Below are positions 26,018 through 33,317 of a stretch of 64,000 nt of DNA, piece after piece. The first letter of the stretch is position 1. Each line of letters opens with the position of its first letter. The stretch comes from Candidatus Saccharimonadota bacterium (lineage in GTDB: Bacteria > Patescibacteriota > Saccharimonadia > Saccharimonadales > Saccharimonadaceae): assembly GCA_017510445.1 (NCBI GenBank), contig JAFWNF010000003.1, positions 62,001-126,000 of the forward strand, read 5' to 3'. The position numbers were made by a program, and so were the translations under genes. The notes beneath the pieces are model-generated. The model made no database searches and was not told the DNA's origin. It saw only the letters and a list, made by a program, of their open reading frames with translations.

Positions 26018-28402
26018 ATGGAAAGATATGACCCTCTAAAAATCGAAGCAAAATGGCAATCTAAATGGGAAAAGGAAAAACCGTTTAAAGCCCTAGAAGG
26101 CAAAGAAGGCGACGGTCGACAAAAAGTTTATCTCGCCGAAATGTTCCCCTATCCTTCTGGTGCCGGCCTTCACGTTGGTCATGTCCGCAACTTCACAATT
26201 GTTGACGTTCTAACCCGTTTTTATACTCAACAAAAATGCAACGTTCTTCGTCCGTTCGGCTACGACACCTTCGGACTTCCAGCCGAAAACTATGCCATAA
26301 AAACAGGCGTATCTCCTCAATCCGCCACCGAAACCAACATCAACAACTTCAGAAAACAAGCTAAACGCCTCGGCTACGCCATTGACTGGGACCGCGAAAT
26401 CAACACTTCCGACCCCGATTATTATCATTGGACCCAATGGTGCTTCCTCCAGCTTTTCAAAAAAGGTCTAGCCTACCAAAAAGAATCTTACCAATGGTGG
26501 TGTCCAGTCGACAAAACTGTTCTTGCCAACGAACAAGTCGAGGGTGGCTGCTGCTGGCGCTGTGGCCACGAAGTCGAAAAGAAAAAAATGAAGCAGTGGT
26601 TCTTCAAAATTACCGCCTACGCTGACGAACTTCTTGACGAAATTGATTCTCTTGATTGGCCAGAAAAAATTAAAACCATGCAGAAAAACTGGATTGGCCG
26701 TTCCGAAGGCGCTGAAATTGATTTTGAGGTAAAAGACAAAAAAGAAAATATTAAAGTCTTTACCACTCGTCCTGACACTCTTTTTGGCGCTACTTTTCTC
26801 GTCCTCGCTCCCGAACACCCAAAAGTTAAAAAACTCGTCACCGAAAAAACAAAATCAGAAGTCGAAGACTACATTAAAACCGCTGTTAAAAAATCCGAAA
26901 TCGAACGCCAAGAAAACAAAGAAAAAACTGGCGTCTTTACTGGTAGTTACGCTATCAACCCCGCCACTGGTGAAGAAATTCCAATCTGGATTTCTGATTA
27001 TGTCCTCATGGGCTATGGCGAAGGCGCTATCATGGCCGTTCCTGCCCACGATGAACGCGATTTTGAATTTGCTAAAAAATTCGATCTCGAAGTCAGAAAA
27101 GTCATCGAAAAATCTGAAAATATCGAAGATGATAGCCTCTGTTATTGTGGCGAAGGCGAATTAATCAATTCTGGAAAATTCAACGGAGTAAACACCGCCG
27201 ACGCAAGGGAAGGAATCGTTTTTTGGCTCGAGTCTCAAAAAATCGGCAAAAAACGCGTCACCTATAAAATGCGTGACTGGCTCATTTCTCGTCAACGCTA
27301 CTGGGGTTGTCCAATCCCAATCGCCTACGACAAGAACGGTAAACCCCACGCTATTCCTGAAGATCAGCTCCCAGTCGTTATTCCTGAAGTCGAAGACTAT
27401 AAACCTGACGACTCTGGCCGTTCCGCCCTTGCGAAAGCCAAAGATTGGCTCAAAGTCACTATTGACGGTGAGGAAATGACTCGCGAAACCGACACGCTCG
27501 ACGGATATGCCTGTTCGAGCTGGTATCTCTGGCGCTATGTCTCCCCACACGACAAAAAACACGCCTGGGATGAAAAAGCTATAAAATATTGGGCGCCAAC
27601 CGACATTTACGTCGGTGCCGACCACGCCGTCGCCCACCTGCTTTATGTCCGCTTCTGGTGCAAATTCTTTGCTGATGAAGGTTTCTTACCATTCCGCGAA
27701 CCAATCAAAAAACTAATTTACCACGGTTATATCAACGCTCCAGACGGCAAAAAGATGTCAAAATCAAAAGGCAATGTTATCGACCCACTTGATGTCATCA
27801 ACGACGGTTATGGCGCCGACACACTCCGTACTTACGAAATGTTTATCGGCCCAATCGAACTCGATGCCGCTTGGAACCCTCGTTCCGTCGGCGGTGTCTA
27901 TCGCTTCTTAAATCGCTGTTGGACTCTCTGTTTTGACACGGAAATATCTAAGAAGGCCAACAATATCGTTCTCCGCAACAAAACCATCAAAAAAGTCACC
28001 GACGATCTCCATCGTTGCTCGTTTAACACCGCTGTTGCGACTTTGATGGAATACGTTAATGAGCTTTATAAACTTGGCGCCGAAAAAGACGATCTGGTCG
28101 CCCTCGCAAAGCTTTTAAAGCCTTTCGCCCCACACCTCGCCTCCGAAATGCTCGAAAAACTTGATTCCGACGACGAATGGCCAATATGGGACGAAAAATA
28201 TTTGAAAGACGAAACTATCGAAATCATCGTCCAAGTTAACGGCAAACTCCGTGCAAAAATTTCAATAAATACCGATGAAATCGATAACGAAGAAAAAATC
28301 ACTGCTCTCGCCCTTGAGAACGAAAATGTTAAAAAGTTTGCAGGAAATCCAAAAAAGACAATCTATGTGAAAAAAGCCCACCTCTTGAACATCGTCGCCT
28401 AA
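26018..28402 (+). CDS. leuS: Leucyl-tRNA synthetase
   Basis: A 794-residue class I synthetase that charges tRNA-Leu. The HIGH-type motif is YPSGAGLHVGHVRN (near 45) and the KMSKS motif is KKMSKSKGNV (near 580). The editing domain (CP1) is present, including TTRPDTLFGATF and the Thr-rich region, and the zinc-binding insert has WCPVDKTVLANEQV...CCWRCG, with the usual Cys retained. The C-terminal anticodon-binding part ends in NGKLRAKI and KTIYVKK. Slightly shorter than the usual 800-870. The transcript is probably leaderless. Confidence 0.97.
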   Translation: MERYDPLKIEAKWQSKWEKEKPFKALEGKEGDGRQKVYLAEMFPYPSGAGLHVGHVRNFTIVDVLTRFYTQQKCNVLRPFGYDTFGLPAENYAIKTGVSPQSATETNINNFRKQAKRLGYAIDWDREINTSDPDYYHWTQWCFLQLFKKGLAYQKESYQWWCPVDKTVLANEQVEGGCCWRCGHEVEKKKMKQWFFKITAYADELLDEIDSLDWPEKIKTMQKNWIGRSEGAEIDFEVKDKKENIKVFTTRPDTLFGATFLVLAPEHPKVKKLVTEKTKSEVEDYIKTAVKKSEIERQENKEKTGVFTGSYAINPATGEEIPIWISDYVLMGYGEGAIMAVPAHDERDFEFAKKFDLEVRKVIEKSENIEDDSLCYCGEGELINSGKFNGVNTADAREGIVFWLESQKIGKKRVTYKMRDWLISRQRYWGCPIPIAYDKNGKPHAIPEDQLPVVIPEVEDYKPDDSGRSALAKAKDWLKVTIDGEEMTRETDTLDGYACSSWYLWRYVSPHDKKHAWDEKAIKYWAPTDIYVGADHAVAHLLYVRFWCKFFADEGFLPFREPIKKLIYHGYINAPDGKKMSKSKGNVIDPLDVINDGYGADTLRTYEMFIGPIELDAAWNPRSVGGVYRFLNRCWTLCFDTEISKKANNIVLRNKTIKKVTDDLHRCSFNTAVATLMEYVNELYKLGAEKDDLVALAKLLKPFAPHLASEMLEKLDSDDEWPIWDEKYLKDETIEIIVQVNGKLRAKISINTDEIDNEEKITALALENENVKKFAGNPKKTIYVKKAHLLNIVA

Positions 28403-28412
28403 ACTCGAAAAA

Positions 28413-28444
28413 GAAAAACCCGCTGAAAATTTCAGCGGGTTTTT
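28413..28444 (+). terminator. leuS terminator
   Basis: AAACCCGCTGAAA/TTTCAGCGGGTTT stem with T run. Confidence 0.92.
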
Positions 28445-28458
28445 GCGTTAGGGTTCGG

Positions 28459-28878
28459 TTATTCACCAGGTCCACGCATTTGCGTGTAATCAACAGGGAA
28501 AAACAGTGTTTTCTCGGCCCCCGTTCTATACACAAAGTGCGCAACGATCTGCGTCCCGTCTTCAGAAACATAAAGCTCTCTTTCAGTACATCCCTTAAGA
28601 TAATCTGAGAGATTTGCTTCATATTTTGTTTCGCCCAGATAGTCGCACGAAATCACAAGTATGCCATCCGAAGGGTTATACTCGTACCACGTGCCCTTAT
28701 CTGTTTTTACGATTACAGGCCGATAATAGGTTTTCGACGTGTCCGTGTCGCCACCGACAAAGCCATTTCCGGGATCAACGGGATCAACAGGCTCACCGCC
28801 TCCGAAGAACCCAAAAATCCCTCCGAAAATTGAAAAAATGGACATAAAGAATGCCAGAATACCACTTAAGAATGCCAT
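28459..28878 (-). CDS. Small exported protein, unknown
   Basis: A 139-residue protein not recognised. The N-terminus (1-27) is very hydrophobic and Phe/Gly/Ile-rich (GGIFGFFGGGEP), a membrane anchor or uncleaved signal. A PVDPVDPG linker follows, then a ~95-residue polar, beta-rich domain with two Cys (ISCDYL, GCTERE). It is preceded by AAAGGGGTG Shine-Dalgarno, a long leader with a strong hairpin, and a consensus promoter at 29006-29034. It is a lone cassette between leuS and the 29172 gene. Confidence 0.6.
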   Translation of the reverse strand: MAFLSGILAFFMSIFSIFGGIFGFFGGGEPVDPVDPGNGFVGGDTDTSKTYYRPVIVKTDKGTWYEYNPSDGILVISCDYLGETKYEANLSDYLKGCTERELYVSEDGTQIVAHFVYRTGAEKTLFFPVDYTQMRGPGE

Positions 28879-28911
28879 TATTAGACACCCCTTTCTTTAG
28901 AATTTACCGAC

Positions 28912-28961
28912 TTTTAAGCCAGCGTTTAACTCTAATTTTAGAACTAAACGCTAGCTTAAAA
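28912..28961 (-). promoter_or_regulatory. Leader hairpin of the 28459 gene
   Basis: The strands TTTTAAGC(C)AGCGTTTA (28912-28928) and TAAACGCTAGCTTAAAA (28945-28961) form an almost perfect 17-bp stem in the mRNA leader, about 35 nt before the start codon. A second small hairpin (GGGGTATTCCCC type) lies closer to the promoter. Confidence 0.65.
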
Positions 28962-29005
28962 TAACCTAACACGTTAAAAAGCGAGGGGAATACCCCTATA
29001 CCTCC

Positions 29006-29034
29006 ATTATACCACACTTTACCAAAAAAGTCAA
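29006..29034 (-). promoter_or_regulatory. Promoter of the 28459 gene
   Basis: Minus strand TTGACT (29029-29034), 17-bp spacer, TGG-TATAAT (29006-29011). A 34-bp block (29005-29038) is 33/34 identical to the orphan promoter at 1236-1269. Confidence 0.8.
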
Positions 29035-29073
29035 GCATAAATACTAAAAACCCGGTTTTTGCCCCTTAGACTA

Positions 29074-29102
29074 TTGACTTTTTATTGCTTTTATATTAAA
29101 AT
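29074..29102 (+). promoter_or_regulatory. Promoter of the 29172 gene
   Basis: TTGACT (29074-29079), 17-bp spacer, TAAAAT (29097-29102). The leader contains ATCTGA/TCAGAT followed by AGATCTTTTT, which looks like a weak attenuator just before the GGAGG Shine-Dalgarno. Confidence 0.7.
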
Positions 29103-29171
29103 AGAAGCATAGAGTTACCTCTGTCCGCTCATCTGACGGTTTCAGATAGATCTTTTTATGGAGGTTTGATT

Positions 29172-29630
29172 ATGGAAAAGTCAAACAAGAAAAAATTTAG
29201 CATTTTCATTCCGTCATTCGGGGAACCAATTCCTGAAGAAGTAGTGAAAATGGCAGAAAAAATCAGCACCTTGCTAAATAAATTCATCCCCGATGAAGAT
29301 AAAGACTTGCCAGATTTACCAGAAAAAATGACATGTTTCAGAGACTCCTTGTCATTTGTCAAGGAGTTATCAAGCACCACTATCATTAAAATACAGAAAT
29401 TCATTGATGCCATCACAGAATTTCTCGCAAACCCTCCCGACAAAAAAGTTAATGATGAAGATTTCATAAAACTGATAGTCGCCACCAACTCTGCCCTCTT
29501 TTCGATTGATGGCTTTGACACCATTCTCAGACATTTATCGGAAGGCTTTATGCCATTGGCTTTCGATGTTGTCGGCGGCGCAGAAATAACTTTCGAAGAA
29601 TTACTCGATACGAATCGCACCGACACTTAA
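29172..29630 (+). CDS. Small orphan protein, unknown
   Basis: A 152-residue, mostly helical, mildly acidic protein without signal or membrane segment and without a recognised domain. The start is ATG 29172 behind TGGAGGTTTGATT; a TTG two codons upstream is less likely. It is a self-contained cassette (promoter, leader, gene, terminator) between leuS and rpmF. Sequence style and the strong Shine-Dalgarno are like the other small cassettes at 31759, 32341 and 59660. Confidence 0.6.
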   Translation: MEKSNKKKFSIFIPSFGEPIPEEVVKMAEKISTLLNKFIPDEDKDLPDLPEKMTCFRDSLSFVKELSSTTIIKIQKFIDAITEFLANPPDKKVNDEDFIKLIVATNSALFSIDGFDTILRHLSEGFMPLAFDVVGGAEITFEELLDTNRTDT

Positions 29631-29635
29631 CCTCC

Positions 29636-29659
29636 AAAACCAGCCTCGGCTGGTTTTTT
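29636..29659 (+). terminator. Terminator of the 29172 gene
   Basis: AAAACCAGCC-TC-GGCTGGTTTTTT hairpin. Confidence 0.9.
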
Positions 29660-29672
29660 CATTAAACTCCGC

Positions 29673-29701
29673 TTGCAAAACCTGAATTTTAGTGCTAAAA
29701 T
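29673..29701 (+). promoter_or_regulatory. Promoter of rpmF-nusB-nudix-rnc
   Basis: TTGCAA (29673-29678), 17-bp spacer, TGC-TAAAAT (29696-29701). Confidence 0.75.
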
Positions 29702-29735
29702 AAATCCAAATATATCATCAAAAAAGGAGCATTAA

Positions 29736-29936
29736 ATGCCTGAACCTAAAAAACAGAGCAGCCCAAGAAAAACCGGTTTGAGACGAAGCCATCTTCGCCT
29801 AAAACTTGCACGCGCTGTAAATAAAAAATCACCAGTCAAGGCTTTCGAAACCAAAAAGAAAACCCCAAATCTGAAAGTCAAAACCTGCACCTGCAAAAAG
29901 TGCAACTGTAAAAACTGTAAATGTAAAAAAGCGTAA
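29736..29936 (+). CDS. rpmF: Probable ribosomal protein bL32 with Cys-rich tail
   Basis: A 66-residue basic protein. MPEPKKQSSPRKTGLRRSH resembles the L32 N-terminus (xPK-x-S-x-R-x-x-RRxH), and the gene lies upstream of rnc, a neighbour of rpmF in many bacteria. Instead of the usual two CxxC zinc ribbon it ends in CTCKKCNCKNCKCKKA: six Cys in CxC and CxxC spacing, like a small metallothionein. The start has AAAAAAGGAG upstream. A separate small basic or metal-binding protein cannot be excluded. Confidence 0.6.
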   Translation: MPEPKKQSSPRKTGLRRSHLRLKLARAVNKKSPVKAFETKKKTPNLKVKTCTCKKCNCKNCKCKKA

Positions 29937-29942
29937 ATCACC

Positions 29943-30470
29943 GTGGCAAGTAATCGACATTTAGGAAGAATAATCGTTTTACAGAGCTTATACGAATATG
30001 AGTTCCGTGAAAGGGCGGGTGACCCTAATCTTGACCTCGATTTAATTGTCGCAAAAAACATCGAGCCTTATTCTGACACGCTCGGAGATACCGAGTTTGT
30101 CTATTCTCTAACCAAAGGCGTCAAAGAAAACATCGAAGACCTTGACAAGGTCCTTCGTCCTATCGCCCCAGAATGGCCTCTAGAAACAATTGCCGCCATC
30201 GACCGCAATATTCTTCGCATTGGTCTCTATGAGCTCGCTGAATGTCGCGACAAAGTTCCACCAAAAGTAGCAATCAACGAAGCCGTTGAGCTTGCAAAAG
30301 CCTTCGGCTCAGAGAATTCTTCAAAGTTCGTTAATGGCGTTCTAGGCACCGCCTATCGCCAACTTGGAATCGAAGAAGAATCCTCGGAAAGTTCACATGA
30401 AACCAAGCAAAAAACCAAATCCGAAACAAAGGAGCCTGAAAGTTCCGGAAGCGCTTCCGAAGAAGTATAA
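29943..30470 (+). CDS. nusB: Transcription antitermination factor NusB
   Basis: A 175-residue NusB-fold RNA-binding protein. RHLGRIIVLQSLYEYEFRE opens the family; ETIAAIDRNILRIGLYEL and VPPKVAINEAVELAKAFG are its conserved C-terminal blocks. NusB with NusE (S10) supports antitermination on rRNA operons. The start is GTG six bases after the preceding stop. A Ser/Glu/Lys-rich tail (about 145-175) is an extension; its coding DNA overlaps the next gene in another frame. Confidence 0.9.
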   Translation: MASNRHLGRIIVLQSLYEYEFRERAGDPNLDLDLIVAKNIEPYSDTLGDTEFVYSLTKGVKENIEDLDKVLRPIAPEWPLETIAAIDRNILRIGLYELAECRDKVPPKVAINEAVELAKAFGSENSSKFVNGVLGTAYRQLGIEEESSESSHETKQKTKSETKEPESSGSASEEV

Positions 30471-30951
30471 AGAATCTCCGATTCGCAAAATTTTCAACCG
30501 TGCTCCCCAAATTCAGGAAATTGTCCGCGAACCGACATCGGGTGGTATCGTTTTTCGCATGTCCAAAGACCAAAAAGACATCGAAATTCTTTTGATCCAA
30601 GATTCAAAAAACCGCTGGACAATCCCTAAAGGCCACATTGAGCCAGGCGAAAATGCCAAACAAACCGCAATCCGCGAAATTGAAGAAGAGACTGGCCTAA
30701 AAAACGTCTCCGTTCTCGCATGGCTCGGAAAAATTCATTTTAAATACCGCCGAGTTGACAAACTCGTCTTAATGACAACCCAAATCTATCTCGTCCGTTC
30801 TCTTGATGAATCTGAAACTCCAATCAAAGAAAAGTGGATGAATGGAATTAAATGGTTTAGTTTCTCTGATGCGCTCGACGCCATCGAATATGAAGATATC
30901 GAAAAATTAATGCTAATCGCGAAAAACAAAATTCGCTCTGGAGAATTTTAA
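30397..30951 (+). CDS. Nudix hydrolase
   Basis: A Nudix protein of about 184 residues. The Nudix box GHIEPGENAKQTAIREIEEETG (residues ~80-101) is complete, with the Mg-binding REIEEETG. Substrate could be a nucleoside diphosphate derivative, Ap4A or an RNA 5' end; the flanking RNA genes favour nucleotide or RNA metabolism but do not prove it. A start at ATG 30397 overlaps nusB by 74 bp; a TTG at 30364 or a later start is possible. The stop overlaps rnc (TAATG). Confidence 0.85.
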   Translation: MKPSKKPNPKQRSLKVPEALPKKYKESPIRKIFNRAPQIQEIVREPTSGGIVFRMSKDQKDIEILLIQDSKNRWTIPKGHIEPGENAKQTAIREIEEETGLKNVSVLAWLGKIHFKYRRVDKLVLMTTQIYLVRSLDESETPIKEKWMNGIKWFSFSDALDAIEYEDIEKLMLIAKNKIRSGEF

Positions 30952-31658
30952 TGGATTTAGAACCCTATAAAGCCTTTGCGAAAGAAAAGCTCGGCTTTGA
31001 ATTTAATGACATCAATCTCCTCGTTACCGCTCTAACGCATAGAAGTTATATCAACGAACACAAAAAATCCGCCACCGAGCACAACGAACGCCTCGAATTT
31101 CTCGGTGACGCCGTTCTCGAACTAGTTTCTTCAGATTTTTTGTTCAGAAACTATGACGAACCAGAAGGCATCATGACCTCTTGGCGCGCCGCCCTCGTTC
31201 GCACCGAATCAATTGGCGACGCCGGCAAAGAGCTCGGCTATGAACCCCTTGTCCGTCTTTCAAAAGGCGAACACCAACATGGTTCCGATCGTGCCCTTGA
31301 TATTATCCTTGCTGACTGTTTTGAGGCTGTGATTGGCGCGATTTACCTCGACCAAGGTTACGACGAAGCCAAAAAGTTCATCGAAAAACATATTTTAGTG
31401 AAAATCGACCAAATCCTCGAGGAAGGCTCTTGGCGCGACCCAAAATCTTATTTCCAAGAACTTGCCCAAAAATACGATAGTCTAACCCCGACTTATCATT
31501 TATTAAAAGAAGAAGGCCCAGACCACGACAAAACCTTCACGGTCGGTGTCTATGTCGGAAATTCTTTAAAAGGACAGGGAACTGGTCATTCGAAACAAGA
31601 AGCCGAAACTAGTGCCGCTAAAGAAGGCATCAAATTCTACAAAAAACGCGAAAAATAA
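30951..31658 (+). CDS. rnc: Ribonuclease III
   Basis: A 235-residue double-strand RNA endonuclease. The catalytic signature is HNERLEFLGDAVLEL (residues ~43-57) with a second acidic site in LADCFEAVIGAIYLD (~121). The C-terminal dsRNA-binding domain starts near 160 (DPKSYFQELAQ) and ends GHSKQEAETSAAKEG. It processes rRNA precursors and structured mRNAs. It ends an operon with rpmF, nusB and the Nudix gene, all related to ribosome or RNA metabolism. Confidence 0.95.
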   Translation: MDLEPYKAFAKEKLGFEFNDINLLVTALTHRSYINEHKKSATEHNERLEFLGDAVLELVSSDFLFRNYDEPEGIMTSWRAALVRTESIGDAGKELGYEPLVRLSKGEHQHGSDRALDIILADCFEAVIGAIYLDQGYDEAKKFIEKHILVKIDQILEEGSWRDPKSYFQELAQKYDSLTPTYHLLKEEGPDHDKTFTVGVYVGNSLKGQGTGHSKQEAETSAAKEGIKFYKKREK

Positions 31659-31685
31659 AGAACTCCTTCAGGGGGTTCTTTTTTT
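31659..31685 (+). terminator. rnc operon terminator
   Basis: AGAACTCC-TTCA-GGGGGTTCT hairpin and T run; the next promoter's -35 overlaps its end. Confidence 0.88.
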
Positions 31686-31712
31686 GATTAAATAAAGAAT
31701 TTATGATATAAT
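31684..31712 (+). promoter_or_regulatory. Promoter of the 31759 gene
   Basis: TTGATT (31684-31689), 17-bp spacer, TATAAT (31707-31712). A small AGAC-TTCG-GTCT hairpin follows in the leader. Confidence 0.75.
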
Positions 31713-31758
31713 AGTATTGCAGACTTCGGTCTAGTATTTTAAGAAGGGAGTGCTATTT

Positions 31759-32136
31759 ATGCACTTTAATTGTTTAATCAGCTATCGTTACGAAAAATCT
31801 ATCCCAGGACCCGCCGTTTCAGGGTTCAAAAATGGAAAAGCTCCTAAAAATGCCGTTGCTGGCATGAATGGAACTTATAGATTAGCCTCTACCCCGCCCA
31901 GAGTCATCGCAACCGTAAAAGACAACACAGGGTGTAAGATCAGCGTGGATTTGTATCACGCGATAAAAACTGAGCTCTCAAAAATAGGTATGCGAATCTC
32001 GAAAAATCGTGTAGAAATAATTTGTGACTACTTGATCAAGGACCATACACCTTTCGAGATGGTCCTCAACGAACATAATAAATGGTTTTTTATAGATTTC
32101 GATATCAAAAAAATCATAGATAAGAGAGGAGCGTAA
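31759..32136 (+). CDS. Small orphan protein, unknown
   Basis: A 125-residue basic protein with no recognised family. The N-terminal third is Gly/Pro/Lys-rich (SGFKNGKAPKNAVAGMNG), the rest alternates charged and hydrophobic residues (RVEIICDYLIKDHTPFEM). No membrane segment. The start is ATG 31759 behind AAGGGAG; the GTG at 31750 overlaps the Shine-Dalgarno. It is followed after 5 bp by a 34-codon lysine-rich frame, so the two are probably one transcript. Confidence 0.55.
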   Translation: MHFNCLISYRYEKSIPGPAVSGFKNGKAPKNAVAGMNGTYRLASTPPRVIATVKDNTGCKISVDLYHAIKTELSKIGMRISKNRVEIICDYLIKDHTPFEMVLNEHNKWFFIDFDIKKIIDKRGA

Positions 32137-32141
32137 CCCCA

Positions 32142-32246
32142 ATGGCGAAAAAACAACCCAAAAATCTTTTTGTCTTTACCCCTGAAGCAACAGGGGAAAA
32201 ACCCAAGAAAAAACCGAAGAAAAAGAAGGACAAAAAGAAGAAGTAA
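32142..32246 (+). CDS. 34-residue lysine-rich peptide
   Basis: ATG at 32142 with GAGGAG about 10 bases upstream opens MAKKQPKNLFVFTPEATGEK and ends in KKKPKKKKDKKKK before TAA. Half of the residues are lysine. The strong Shine-Dalgarno, the close spacing to the upstream stop and the terminator right behind it support translation. It might bind RNA or DNA; no homolog was recognised. Confidence 0.5.
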   Translation: MAKKQPKNLFVFTPEATGEKPKKKPKKKKDKKKK

Positions 32247-32249
32247 CCA

Positions 32250-32280
32250 GGGGCGCATCTGCGCCCCTCTTGCATTTTTT
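32250..32280 (+). terminator. Terminator of the 31759-32246 unit
   Basis: GGGGCGC-ATCT-GCGCCCC stem, then TCTTGCATTTTTT. The next -35 (TTGCAT) lies within its T-rich tail. Confidence 0.9.
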
Positions 32281-32298
32281 GACATTTTGTGCTATAAT
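32270..32298 (+). promoter_or_regulatory. Promoter of the 32341 gene
   Basis: TTGCAT (32270-32275), 17-bp spacer, TGC-TATAAT (32293-32298). Confidence 0.75.
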
Positions 32299-32340
32299 AG
32301 ATATAACTGGACAAATTATACCTTGAGGAGGTGATTATGA

Positions 32341-32787
32341 ATGTCCGGCGCACCTGAAACCTATACCCCAAAGGTGTCTCCAGTTAATTACTGGAAACAG
32401 TACGAACGCGTTCTCCACTGCTGTGGAAAGGTCGCTTACTACGACCGTTCCCACGATGGCATTGAACGTGGTAGCCCGACCTTGACCCGAGTGGCCAAAG
32501 AATATGATCACGACTCGCACTATTATAGTGCAAAAGTAAAAAAATGGGTCAAACGCCGCGACGAAGCTCTGCATATTTTTAACAAGAGCATCATCGCGCT
32601 CGGCCAACCTTATTTGACCGTCCGCACAGGCAGGGAATTGTTATATTTCTTAACATTCAACCCTGACTACCGAGCGTGTTGCTACGACACGCTTCGCTAC
32701 GGCCAGAAAAAAGGGAAAATTCTTTCCCTCGAAGAAATTGACGCCCGTTACGACAAGCGTCTGAAAAAAAGAAGTGAAAGAGACTAA
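32341..32787 (+). CDS. Small orphan protein, unknown
   Basis: A 148-residue basic protein, rich in Tyr, Arg and Lys, not recognised. It has two CC pairs (VLHCCGKV and RACCYDTL) about 85 residues apart and no membrane segment. The strong GAGGAGGTG lies seven bases before ATG 32341; a competing ATG at 32337 opens only a six-codon frame. A lone cassette with own promoter and terminator. Confidence 0.6.
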   Translation: MSGAPETYTPKVSPVNYWKQYERVLHCCGKVAYYDRSHDGIERGSPTLTRVAKEYDHDSHYYSAKVKKWVKRRDEALHIFNKSIIALGQPYLTVRTGRELLYFLTFNPDYRACCYDTLRYGQKKGKILSLEEIDARYDKRLKKRSERD

Positions 32788-32789
32788 AA

Positions 32790-32814
32790 GGGCTCGCCTC
32801 GGCGAGTCTTTTTT
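32790..32814 (+). terminator. Terminator of the 32341 gene
   Basis: GGCTCGCC-TC-GGCGAGTC hairpin followed by TTTTTT. Confidence 0.9.
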
Positions 32815-32820
32815 CCTACC

Positions 32821-32848
32821 AAAAAATCTCCCTCTCGGGAGATTTTTT
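32821..32848. terminator. rpsP terminator (bidirectional)
   Basis: AAAAAATCTCCC-TCTC-GGGAGATTTTTT; serves rpsP on the minus strand. The stem is the same sequence as the fusA terminator. Confidence 0.9.
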
Positions 32849-32850
32849 AA

Positions 32851-33246
32851 TTAAGCTTCTGTGTTTTCAGCAGGTGCTTCTTCGGCTGGAGCTTCTGCTG
32901 GTGTTTCAGGCGCCTCAGCTGGAGCTTCTTCCTTTGGCTGATTTTTGCGAAGCTTGTCAGCGTGCTTTGCAGCCGCGTGTTTTTCAGCTGGTTTTTTGTA
33001 CCATTTTGGCAATTTAACGCCATTTTTCTCGAGAACAAACGCAACTCTCGAAGAAGGTTGCGCACCATTCTTAAGGTAGAATTCCACCTTTTCTTTGTCG
33101 AGAACAACTTTTTTAGTTTCTGGGTTGTAGTTGCCGACCTCAGCCACAACACGACCCGAAAGTGGGTGGCGCTGGGATTCTTGGACGACTATTCGGTACA
33201 CTGGGCTGTGCACACGACCATTACGTTGCATACGAATCGCAAGCAT
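32851..33246 (-). CDS. rpsP: Ribosomal protein bS16
   Basis: A 131-residue S16. The first ~80 residues are the family core (MLAIRMQRNGRVHSPVYRIV, LSGRVVAEVGNYNP). The rest is a low-complexity tail: basic (KHAAAKHADKLRK) then Ala/Pro/Glu repeats. Standard S16 is about 80-90 residues, so the tail is an addition. TAAGGAG precedes ATG on the minus strand. It stands apart from the usual rimM-trmD partners. Confidence 0.95.
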   Translation of the reverse strand: MLAIRMQRNGRVHSPVYRIVVQESQRHPLSGRVVAEVGNYNPETKKVVLDKEKVEFYLKNGAQPSSRVAFVLEKNGVKLPKWYKKPAEKHAAAKHADKLRKNQPKEEAPAEAPETPAEAPAEEAPAENTEA

Positions 33247-33317
33247 GTTTTCTCCTTAAATTATTTTAATTTCTATATTTTATCACATTTCCCTAGAAAT
33301 TACCACCCCTAATTTCT

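Noticed and set aside
30364-30470. Overlap of nusB and the Nudix gene as a possible frameshift or fusion
   Set aside because: Both proteins are complete on their own; the overlap only covers the low-complexity nusB tail and a basic N-terminal region of the Nudix protein, and a later start would shorten it.
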